This document shows positions 39,327 through 45,064 of a stretch of 45,208 bases of DNA, piece after piece. Under the pieces are notes generated by a model. That model had not been told where the DNA came from. It searched no databases and worked only from the letters and a program-made list of their open reading frames with translations. The stretch is from a virus: IMG/VR virus record IMGVR_UViG_3300018026_000020, positions 1 to 45,208 of that record, one strand, 5' to 3'. Numbering within the stretch: position 1 is the first letter of the stretch; each line of letters begins with the position of its first letter. The position numbers and the translations under genes are program-made.

Positions 39327-39402
39327 GGTTGCGGAGGCTGGATTTGAACCAGCGGCCTGTTGGTTATGAGCCAACCGAGCTACCTGACTGCTCTACTCCG
39401 CT
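39327..39402 (-). tRNA. Initiator-like tRNA-fMet (CAT)
   Basis: Close to bacterial initiators: A1-A72 unpaired, GCGGAG/CTCCGC, D-arm GAGC-AGTCAGGTA-GCTC, loop CTCATAA in GTTGG/CCAAC, T-loop TTCAAAT, A73. The encoded end is CCT instead of CCA. With the peptide deformylase at 3507 the phage may supply both ends of formyl-Met initiation. Confidence 0.85.
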
Positions 39403-39408
39403 ATAACT

Positions 39409-39485
39409 TGGTGCCTCCCCAGAGAGTCGAACTCTGTTCTCCCGCTCTTCAGGCGGGCGCTATGCACCGCATCAGCTAAAGAGGC
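39409..39485 (-). tRNA. tRNA-Phe (GAA)
   Basis: Acceptor GCCTCTT/GGGAGGC (two wobbles), D-stem GCTG/TAGC, anticodon stem CCCGC/GCGGG with loop CTGAAGA, T-stem CAGAG/CTCTG, A73 and CCA. Confidence 0.9.
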
Positions 39486-39516
39486 AAAACCAAACTTTCA
39501 AACTTCTCGGCATTAT

Positions 39517-39553
39517 CTTGAGAGCACCTTAAGTCCTATAATACGCTCTCAAG
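39517..39553 (-). repeat. 9-bp hairpin between tRNAs
   Basis: CTTGAGAGC (39517) and GCTCTCAAG (39545) pair perfectly over 19 bases in the gap between tRNA-Phe and tRNA-Lys. Possibly a processing signal; no T-run follows. Confidence 0.5.
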
Positions 39554-39560
39554 AGCATCT

Positions 39561-39636
39561 TGGTGGGTCGGGAGGGAATCGAACCCTCAACCTTGGGCTT
39601 AAGAGGCCCCTGCTCTGCCAGTTAAGCTACCGACCC
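39561..39636 (-). tRNA. tRNA-Lys (CTT)
   Basis: Acceptor GGGTCGG/CCGACCC, D-stem GCTT/GAGC, loop CTCTTAA in GGGGC/GCCCA (27-43 is G-A), T-loop TTCGATT, A73 and CCA. Confidence 0.9.
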
Positions 39637-39641
39637 AAATT

Positions 39642-39718
39642 TGGTACCGCCGAGAGGACTCGAACCTCCAACTCCTCGGGCAAGAGCCGAGTACTCTGTC
39701 CAGTTGAGTTACGGCGGC
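39642..39718 (-). tRNA. tRNA-Lys (CTT), second copy
   Basis: Acceptor GCCGCCG/CGGCGGT, D-stem ACTC/GAGT, loop CTCTTGC in CTCGG/CCGAG, T-loop TTCGAGT, A73 and CCA. The body differs from the neighbouring Lys tRNA, so this is not a recent duplicate. Confidence 0.9.
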
Positions 39719-39724
39719 ACATCT

Positions 39725-39804
39725 TGGTGGAGCCGGTGGATTGGGTGCCCACGACCGTCCGCTTAAAAGGCGGCTACGCTTAACCACATCTGCGTCACGA
39801 CTCC
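39725..39804 (-). tRNA. tRNA-Lys (TTT) with aberrant T-loop
   Basis: Acceptor GGAGTCG/CGGCTCC, D-stem ACGC/GCGT, loop CTTTTAA in GCCGC/GCGGA (27-43 G-A), A73 and CCA. The T-loop is CACCCAA in a GTGGG/TCCAC stem instead of TTCRANY. Confidence 0.78.
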
Positions 39805-39810
39805 ATATTT

Positions 39811-39885
39811 TGGCTCTGGAGGAGGGAATCGAACCCCCAACCATTCGGTTAACAGCCGAACGCTCTACCGTTGAGCTACTCCAGA
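39811..39885 (-). tRNA. tRNA-Asn (GTT)
   Basis: Acceptor TCTGGAG/CTCCAGA, D-stem GCTC/GAGC, loop CTGTTAA in TTCGG/CCGAA, T-loop TTCGATT, G73 and CCA. Confidence 0.92.
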
Positions 39886-40050
39886 AGAAACTGTCTCCTT
39901 CTCAGGCGGATATATAGACGAGTTGTTATGACACATCGTCCCTGAGTGCTCGCCTGAACCATACAACGGCTGGTGCTGTTTGCCCTCACAACCTGCCAAC
40001 CAAGGGCGACCCTCATCACACCAGCGACACTCGCTCATACGACCTCAAAC
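39886..40050 (-). other. Hairpin-rich spacer in tRNA cluster
   Basis: 165 bases without gene or cloverleaf. On the minus strand GCTGGTG/CACCAGC encloses GCCCT/AGGGC, and TCAGGCG/CGCCTGA encloses GACGA/TCGTC. Possibly decayed tRNAs or a separate RNA. Confidence 0.35.
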
Positions 40051-40124
40051 TGGCTGGGACGGCAGGACTCGAACCTGCATTCTCCGGGTAACAGCCGGGC
40101 ATCTTACCATTGGATGACATCCCA
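40051..40124 (-). tRNA. tRNA-Asn (GTT), Gln-like body
   Basis: Acceptor TGGGATG/CGTCCCA with T1-A72, D-arm ATCC-AATGGTA-AGAT, loop CTGTTAC in CCCGG/CCGGA (27-43 C-A), T-loop TTCGAGT, G73 and CCA. U1-A72 and the D-arm resemble tRNA-Gln, the anticodon is Asn. Confidence 0.82.
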
Positions 40125-40271
40125 ACAAACAGTGACCAGTGACAACCGCCCTCCGCAGGGGCGGGAAGTGCATAGCTGGGGACCTCGCCTGTTCCGAAGA
40201 ACTGGTGCCCTGCTTACCACCGAACCCATCAGACTCGCCATCCCTTTGGGTGCGTCACGTGGTCTCAATCT

Positions 40272-40351
40272 TGGAAGCCCCGAGGGGATTTGAACCCACT
40301 GACCTTCGGTTTCGTAGACCGCTGCTCTAGTCCGGGCTGAGCTACGGGGCC
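40272..40351 (-). tRNA. tRNA-Arg (ACG)
   Basis: Acceptor GGCCCCG/CGGGGCT, D-stem GCTC/GAGC, loop CTACGAA in GCGGT/ACCGA (27-43 G-A), T-loop TTCAAAT, T73 and CCA. Its first ten bases overlap the end of the HNH gene at 40342. The spacer 40125-40271 before it shows only short hairpins (CCGCCC/GGGCGG; GTTC-TTCG-GAAC). Confidence 0.88.
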
Positions 40352-40758
40352 TCAATCTTGTACCAACCTCTTTCTTTCGCTGTTTTACGACGGTGACAGT
40401 TGGCGCATCGCACGTCGCACTTAACTATCTCAGCCTTTATCGTCTTTAATGATGCCTTCATTTGTGTCATTAAAGTTGAAACGGCTGCTAATTTCTTTTC
40501 TCCTTCCCGATGGTCAAACTCAAGGACTATCGGGTCAGATTCTCCACAGTCGATACAGGGGTGAGTCATCAAATACTGTAAGACCCACTCTATGGCTTCT
40601 TTCCTATACCTTGCACCATTCCGTTTCGCTTTTTCAACATACGAGGTCTTATTCCTCTCGTAGTTTTGCTTATTGTAGCCTCGCTGGCATTCGAGGCAGT
40701 ATGGTGCTGACCGGTGCTCTTTTTCCTTACCACATTTGTAACAGTTCTTAGACCTCAT
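40342..40758 (-). CDS. HNH endonuclease ending inside a tRNA
   Basis: 138 residues. CYKCGKEKEHRSAPYCLEC is a zinc pair, then CIDCGESDPIVLEFDHREGE and CDVRCANCHRRKT form the compact HNH domain. ATG 40758 has no ribosome binding site but a small hairpin GGACT-TCGT-AGTCC upstream. The final codons and the TAG stop lie in the first ten bases of tRNA-Arg (ACG), the stop being formed by the conserved T8-A9-G10. AT-rich. Confidence 0.87.
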   Translation of the reverse strand: MRSKNCYKCGKEKEHRSAPYCLECQRGYNKQNYERNKTSYVEKAKRNGARYRKEAIEWVLQYLMTHPCIDCGESDPIVLEFDHREGEKKLAAVSTLMTQMKASLKTIKAEIVKCDVRCANCHRRKTAKERGWYKIEAP

Positions 40759-40797
40759 ACTAAAGGACTACGAAGTCCAATTACTGTTTTCAAATCT

Positions 40798-40873
40798 TGG
40801 AACCCCTGACAGGATTCGGACCTGCGACCATCCGGGTCGAAACCGGGCGCTCTGTCCACTGAGCTACAGGGGC
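40798..40873 (-). tRNA. tRNA-Arg (TCG)
   Basis: Acceptor GCCCCTG/CAGGGGT, D-stem GCTC/GAGC, loop TTTCGAC in CCCGG/CCGGA (27-43 C-A), T-loop TCCGAAT (C at 55), T73 and CCA. Confidence 0.88.
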
Positions 40874-40879
40874 CTAATC

Positions 40880-40957
40880 TGGAAGTCCCGGTCGGATTTT
40901 AACCGACGACCTTCTCCTTCGGAGGGAGTTGCTCTATACGGGCTGAGCTACGGGACC
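40880..40957 (-). tRNA. tRNA-Arg (CCG) with U19-A56 tertiary pair
   Basis: Acceptor GGTCCCG/CGGGACT, D-stem GCTC/GAGC with loop AGCCCGTATA (G18, T19), loop CTCCGAA in ACTCC/GGAGA (27-43 A-A), T-loop TTAAAAT (A56), T73 and CCA. T19 and A56 replace the usual G19-C56. Confidence 0.86.
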
Positions 40958-40963
40958 ATATAT

Positions 40964-41035
40964 TGGGGTGAATGACGAAGTGGGCTGCCCCCGCCCCCTC
41001 GGACCAGACCGAGTACCCTGTGGGGTTCACTCACC
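40964..41035 (-). tRNA. tRNA-like element with His-type acceptor, no T-loop
   Basis: GTGAGTG pairs with CATTCAC, flanked by an extra G at -1 and C73 and followed by CCA, the His-type arrangement. CTCGG/CCGAG encloses a six-base loop TCTGGT, and ACCC/GGGT forms a D-arm-like stem. No TTC-type T-loop. Probably decayed. Confidence 0.4.
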
Positions 41036-41040
41036 AAACT

Positions 41041-41115
41041 TGGGGTGACTGAGGGGAATCGAACCCCCGTATCCTGATTCACAGTCAGGCACTCTGCCAC
41101 TGAGTTACAGTCACC
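41041..41115 (-). tRNA. tRNA-His (GTG)
   Basis: Extra G at -1 opposite C73, acceptor GTGACTG/CAGTCAC, D-stem ACTC/GAGT, loop CTGTGAA in CCTGA/TCAGG, T-loop TTCGATT, CCA encoded. First canonical tRNA of the cluster. Confidence 0.93.
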
Positions 41116-41149
41116 ATAAACGCAAAAAACCCACCCAAAAACCCATCTT

Positions 41150-41527
41150 ATGACTTCCACTGTCTTTAATATGGGACAGTGGATTCATAGAATGCTTTTT
41201 GTTAACAAAGAAACTAAAACCGGGCTTTGTGCCGCCTGTGGAGATGTTAAAGTGCGACTCAAAGGTGGTAAGTATCTTTGCCGTAACTCACAAGCCCGTT
41301 GGACTGGAAGGTGTAACTACCCCTCTCATCCATACCGAGATAAGTCAAACCCCCCGAGAGTCTGCGATGAATGCGGCTTTGTTGCTAAATGCTCGTGCCA
41401 GATTGACATCCATCACATTGATGACAACCACGCTAACAATCAGCCAGAGAACCTCCGTCCTCTATGCGTATGTTGTCACCGACTCATTCACTGCAAGTGC
41501 AAAATAAAAAAGCCCACAGAACCTTGA
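41150..41527 (+). CDS. HNH endonuclease opposing the tRNA cluster
   Basis: 125 residues on the plus strand. CAACGDVKVRL and CNYPSH precede CDECGFVAKCSCQIDIHHID, NQPENLRPLCVCCHRLIH, a full HNH core. ATG 41150 or 41171 could start it; neither has a ribosome binding site. AT-rich. Its 3' end overlaps the minus-strand terminator of the structured RNA. Likely a homing gene inserted between that RNA and tRNA-His. Confidence 0.85.
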   Translation: MTSTVFNMGQWIHRMLFVNKETKTGLCAACGDVKVRLKGGKYLCRNSQARWTGRCNYPSHPYRDKSNPPRVCDECGFVAKCSCQIDIHHIDDNHANNQPENLRPLCVCCHRLIHCKCKIKKPTEP

Positions 41528-41538
41528 GTTCGGTGGGC
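41501..41538 (-). terminator. Rho-independent terminator of the structured RNA
   Basis: On the minus strand GCCCAC (41538-41533) pairs with GTGGGC (41517-41512), extended inside by GAAC/GTTC, followed directly by TTTTTTATTTT (41511-41501). Strong for minus-strand transcription. Confidence 0.75.
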
Positions 41539-41838
41539 ATCCTTGCACTCTGTTCGCTTTTTCGCTATGCGACTCCTGCGAACGGAAGCCCACCGAAGCT
41601 TGGGCGGCTAAAATGCCGCTTAGGCTGCCACTGCATCGGGTTTGGTTTCCTATTTCGCATGTCTCTCCAAAACTGGTGCCCCTTTCGGGGCGTAAAATGG
41701 TAGGGGCTTTCGCCCCCTCAAACTGGTGGGCCTTTCGGCCCGGAATCTTGTGAGGCTGACCGGGTAACAATATCGTCCGGCTCCCCGCCTCAATTTTACC
41801 CCTACAAGTATAGGGTCGGTAGTTCGTTTTCTTCCTTC
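41501..41838 (-). ncRNA. Discrete structured RNA with three ACCA-ended minihelices
   Basis: Bounded by the promoter at 41843-41856 and the terminator at 41501-41538. In order on the minus strand: CCCTA/TAGGG hairpin (41815-41800); a GAGGC/GCCTC stem (41791, 41756) enclosing CCGG/CCGG; three GAAA-capped minihelices GGGCCGAAAGGCCCACCA (41741-41724), GGGGGCGAAAGCCCCTACCA (41717-41698) and GCCCCGAAAGGGGCACCA (41691-41674), with six-base spacers; then GCGGC/GCCGC (41619, 41604), GTTCGC/GCGAAC (41583, 41552) and the terminator. Each minihelix looks like a tRNA acceptor stem with discriminator and CCA. There is no long open frame on this strand. I know no RNA family of this form. Confidence 0.6.
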
Positions 41839-41842
41839 ACTT

Positions 41843-41856
41843 ACATAATACCACGG
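41843..41856 (-). promoter_or_regulatory. Extended -10 promoter of the structured RNA
   Basis: On the minus strand CCGTGGTATTATGT: TG-G-TATTAT, matching the plus-strand TCGTGGTATACTRT copies. Transcription should begin near 41838 and run through the minihelices. Confidence 0.6.
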
Positions 41857-41975
41857 TTTTGGGAGAATATGGGGATTTTTTTAATCGGCCATTTATTTAC
41901 TGTGAACCTAACTTTAGTTCCCGATAACTTGTCTGATTTCCATTGGTTAGCCGTTCAGCCCGTATATCCCCGGTA

Positions 41976-42098
41976 TTACCTCAAGGGCTGTCCAAATACT
42001 TCCCACCGGTCAACAAACCCGTCACTTCCTTTGTAACCCCGGATAAGCCGATTGGAGTTAATGACCGGATTAGAGTAAAGCGGCATCGTGGGAACCAT
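41976..42098 (-). CDS. Very small hypothetical protein
   Basis: 40 residues from ATG 42098, 7 bases after the stop of the upstream gene. MVPTMPLYSNPVINSNRLIR, GYKGSDGFVDRWEVFGQPLR reads like a real phage peptide. The ribosome binding site GGGAGGG lies rather far upstream, so the second Met (42086) could be the start. Function unknown. The next 120 bases to 41857 hold no gene. Confidence 0.55.
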   Translation of the reverse strand: MVPTMPLYSNPVINSNRLIRGYKGSDGFVDRWEVFGQPLR

Positions 42099-42105
42099 AA
42101 TGTAT

Positions 42106-42567
42106 TCAGGTTCCCTCCCATGAAATTTCCAACCAAGTATGATACATGTTGTAGGGTGTCTCGGAGCCGCATTCGCCGCCGCTGTTCAAATAAGCGGCAC
42201 TGTCATCATGCTCCACCCACCCTTCTTTGACCGTGACTTTGTAGCCGTCTCGGCGTAGCTTGGTGATGATTTTCTTTAGCTCGGCAGCGAACTCAAAATT
42301 CTTGAAAAACTTCTGTTCCCCGGCAAGCGGGCGGTCAGTCCAATTCTCCGTGGATAGCCGGTAGTCTTCAATTTTTGTTATGCCGTCTTTTATACGGGCG
42401 TCAATACGCCATTGAATGTCTTCGAGAGTTTTGGCGTAGTACTCTTTCCGCTTTTTCTCTTCCGCAGCCGCCCGCTGAACCTTGCGCTTGGCGGACTCCT
42501 CCACTTTCTCCCGAGCAATACGTTCAGCGTTGGTCTCAGCGAGCGCCCTTGCTTCCGCTGCCCTCAT
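42106..42567 (-). CDS. Hypothetical protein with charged helix
   Basis: 153 residues from ATG 42567, overlapping the upstream stop (ATGA); a TTG at 42588 is less likely. The N-terminal half is a long Ala/Glu/Lys/Arg helix (ERIAREKVEESAKRKVQRAA); the C-terminal half is globular (TKLRRDGYKVTVKEGWVE). Not recognised. Confidence 0.7.
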   Translation of the reverse strand: MRAAEARALAETNAERIAREKVEESAKRKVQRAAAEEKKRKEYYAKTLEDIQWRIDARIKDGITKIEDYRLSTENWTDRPLAGEQKFFKNFEFAAELKKIITKLRRDGYKVTVKEGWVEHDDSAAYLNSGGECGSETPYNMYHTWLEISWEGT

Positions 42568-43502
42568 AGCCACTTCCTCTCTTTCCAATGTTTCACGATG
42601 GCCCCGGCGACGAGCTTGCTGACCTTATCCCGGTCACATTCCGGGGGAAGCGGGGTGTTCTTCTCTGCTTCGGGTACTTCATTCCGTAAAACCCCATATA
42701 GGTCTAATACTTCTTTTAGACCAAGTTTTCCGGTGCGAATGTTAAGCAGGAGGGTCTTCTCCGGTCGGGGGAAAGTCATCCTGCCGGTCCGCAAAAGCTC
42801 AAGACATTCTTGGATGCCTCGAATCATGTGCATAGCCGCTTGGGGGTCGTAGCCGTACTCTTCCTTCTCGGCTTTCCGGGTCCCGTGCTTACCCGTGCCC
42901 TCCCCAAGCATCCGGTGGAACTGGTTATCCGCCAACCCGATAAAGGCTTTCGCCGCCCGTGCGGACAGGAAGTCATTGGTGTTGGGCAGAATCATGGTGT
43001 CCCACACCGTGTTTGTATGCGCCTCCCGGTTACGCCTCACGCACGTGCTGTCCCGGTAGCCCTCATGGTCGCTTATGCAGCTTGGATACTCACACTGCTG
43101 CGCATCATAGGGGCAGGACCAGCGTGCCTTTGGCTCCAAGGATAGGTCCTTGATGCTGTCCGGGACAAACAGGAAGGAAAGCGCCGAAGGATTGCCCTTA
43201 AGCGCCAGACCCGCCCAACGGCGTAGGGAGTAAGCTTTGATGTCAACGTCCGCCTTGGTGTTCTTGCGCTTGTCTCCTGCCGTGCTAGCGCTCGCATGAC
43301 CCATTTTACGAGGGTTCTCGTTGTCAAGTTGGAGTTCTTCTTCCGGGCGACCCACAAACACGCCGGACACATCAAGGTCGGCCTTGTCGTCCATCCGGGC
43401 ACCATGCTGCCAACTCCCGGAGGCGAAGGCGAGAATCAGGCTATTGGGGGCAACCTCCCCAATCTCCACCAACGCTTGTTTGAGCTTTCCGTAGAATTCC
43501 AT
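42564..43502 (-). CDS. Predicted nucleotidyltransferase (YcgL/COG3541-like)
   Basis: 312 residues from ATG 43502 (TAATG overlap with the upstream gene). AFASGSWQHGARMDDKADLD followed by VSGVFVG is the GS...D-x-D nucleotidyltransferase signature, with ADVDIKAYSLRRWAGLALKG supplying a third Asp, and FPRPEKTLLLNIRTGKLGL typical of the C-terminal part of COG3541 proteins. It may transfer a nucleotide to RNA or protein; the substrate is unknown. Its place beside the tRNA cluster in a phage with RNA repair enzymes is suggestive only. Confidence 0.78.
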   Translation of the reverse strand: MEFYGKLKQALVEIGEVAPNSLILAFASGSWQHGARMDDKADLDVSGVFVGRPEEELQLDNENPRKMGHASASTAGDKRKNTKADVDIKAYSLRRWAGLALKGNPSALSFLFVPDSIKDLSLEPKARWSCPYDAQQCEYPSCISDHEGYRDSTCVRRNREAHTNTVWDTMILPNTNDFLSARAAKAFIGLADNQFHRMLGEGTGKHGTRKAEKEEYGYDPQAAMHMIRGIQECLELLRTGRMTFPRPEKTLLLNIRTGKLGLKEVLDLYGVLRNEVPEAEKNTPLPPECDRDKVSKLVAGAIVKHWKERKWL

Positions 43503-43813
43503 TAGAACACCGGTACCTTTGTGATATTTTCCTTGGTTTGCTGCGTTGTCTCCACCACCCCGCACCGTCCACAAGTCCTTATCCAACGGGGAATTTCCTG
43601 CCGGGGCACATCCGTGGGAAGTTGCCGGTCAACCCCCATGGTGCCGGGCGGGTCGCCAGCGATATGGTACGCTTCGTGGATGATGGGGTCATACACCGGT
43701 TTACTCCACGCATGGCAGCACCGCAACTCCGCCTCCGCCAGCCGTATCTTCGCTGATTGAAGTTCGTTCTCCAGCCGGACTACCTCTGCCCTGAACACTT
43801 GTACGGGTAGCAT
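43502..43813 (-). CDS. Hypothetical phage protein with zinc ribbon
   Basis: 103 residues from ATG 43813, with GGGGAG upstream (TGATG overlap). CCHAW near residue 31, then HIAGDPPGTMGVDRQLP and RWIRTCGRCG, is a pattern I associate with small uncharacterised phage proteins; one zinc site is likely. N-terminal heptad helix. Confidence 0.7.
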   Translation of the reverse strand: MLPVQVFRAEVVRLENELQSAKIRLAEAELRCCHAWSKPVYDPIIHEAYHIAGDPPGTMGVDRQLPTDVPRQEIPRWIRTCGRCGVVETTQQTKENITKVPVF

Positions 43814-44133
43814 CACTCCCCCCATTTCTTGGGAAACCACCGCATCGGCGAGGTCTCCGGTAACTCTTCTTCCAACATCCTTCGGCGTTCCGGTTTATCG
43901 AAGAACTTTACCAGCCTGCGCAGGAAGTCCTTGGATATCTCAATCTCCCCGTCTGCGTAAGCGAAGATGTGTTCGGACTTCACTGCCAAGACCTGCCGGT
44001 ACTTGTCCTCATCCTTTATGCCGGGCTGGTCAATGTCGTTGGGATACTTGCGCTGGAGGTCACAGATGTTGAAGGACTCCCGGCGCTTCTCCAATCCGAG
44101 AATGGGGTCGTCGGTATCCAGAATCAATCCCAT
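43813..44133 (-). CDS. Hypothetical protein
   Basis: 106 residues from ATG 44133, with AGGAGG 4 bases upstream. Charged and helical (KDFLRRLVKFFDKPERRRML). Not recognised. Overlaps the next gene (TGATG). Confidence 0.7.
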   Translation of the reverse strand: MGLILDTDDPILGLEKRRESFNICDLQRKYPNDIDQPGIKDEDKYRQVLAVKSEHIFAYADGEIEISKDFLRRLVKFFDKPERRRMLEEELPETSPMRWFPKKWGE

Positions 44134-44141
44134 GGTACCTC

Positions 44142-44669
44142 CTACAGTTTCCACCACTTCCCGTGACAGTCTTCCACTATCGTGGGGCAGGACGTAGGGA
44201 GTGGCTGGAAGTGTTGGTCAAGTTCCAGTCCGCAAACCTCACAAGGCACCTGTCCACTCGCCCGGTTGCATTCCTTGGCGGGCAAGTCTTGATTGGGTGC
44301 CAAGGTTCCGTGCCGCATCGCTTTGATTATGCGCTCCAAGTACCGGCACCGCTTTACCAAGAGACTTGTGGGATGTTTGGAACACTCGGTGATATGCTTC
44401 TTGACCTTCTCCGCCATGGTCTCCGGGGTGTCTTTGTCTCCGGGTTCAAAGGTGGTCTGGCAATAGATACACCTGACGTACATGCCCGCCCGGACATCCG
44501 CCATGACTTCGCACATCCCGCCGTACATTTCCCGGAGGATGAAGTTCTCCTGCATTACGTGGGCCGGGTCGCAGTTGGCTTCCAAGTGGTGAATGAAATC
44601 TCGGAGGCGCTGCGGCAGGGCGTTGATATCCTCGCTCGTACCTTTGAAGTCCGACAGGTCGGCTTTCAT
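44142..44669 (-). CDS. Hypothetical zinc-finger protein
   Basis: 175 residues from ATG 44669, with AAGAGG upstream. CIYCQTTFEPGDK with HITECSKH resembles a CCHC or CCHH finger, and CEVCGLELDQH near the C-terminus a second one. A helical region lies between. Function unknown; part of the minus-strand operon. Confidence 0.7.
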   Translation of the reverse strand: MKADLSDFKGTSEDINALPQRLRDFIHHLEANCDPAHVMQENFILREMYGGMCEVMADVRAGMYVRCIYCQTTFEPGDKDTPETMAEKVKKHITECSKHPTSLLVKRCRYLERIIKAMRHGTLAPNQDLPAKECNRASGQVPCEVCGLELDQHFQPLPTSCPTIVEDCHGKWWKL

Positions 44670-44670
44670 G

Positions 44671-45063
44671 TTACCTCTTTTTCTTGGTAGTTTTCTTGGC
44701 CTTCTTGACGGCTTTCTTGGCGGGCTTGGCCTCGGTCTTGGGTTCATCGTGAGGCAGCAAGCTCTTCCAGCCGTCCGAGGGCGGTTCATCCAAAGTTCCG
44801 TCCCGCCAGTCGATGGCTTCAAAGCCAACGCTGGACAGTTCGTACTTCTGGTCGTCAGTCAGGTCCAATTCCCCCTGCTGTTCGTCAACGTAATCGTTGA
44901 GTTCGTCCTCGCTCATATCCTCTTCGAGGACTTTAATCTGCACGTCGATTTTCGCCCAGTTGTCATCCCCGAAAAAGCTGTAACGGCGGATGCGGGGCTT
45001 CATCTCCGATAGCAGAGCGGCTTGAGCCTTAACCTGCTCTTCGGTCTTGGGTGTGATTGGCAT
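44671..45063 (-). CDS. Hypothetical protein with lysine-rich tail
   Basis: 130 residues, with AAGGAG 4 bases before ATG 45063. Acidic middle (LEEDMSEDELNDYVDEQQGE) and a strongly basic C-terminus (AKKAVKKAKKTTKKKR) that could bind nucleic acid. Not recognised. Confidence 0.72.
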   Translation of the reverse strand: MPITPKTEEQVKAQAALLSEMKPRIRRYSFFGDDNWAKIDVQIKVLEEDMSEDELNDYVDEQQGELDLTDDQKYELSSVGFEAIDWRDGTLDEPPSDGWKSLLPHDEPKTEAKPAKKAVKKAKKTTKKKR

Positions 45064-45064
45064 A

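Noticed and set aside
34690-41120. CRISPR array
   Set aside because: Regularly spaced similar segments are tRNA genes with conserved T-loops, not identical repeats with unique spacers.
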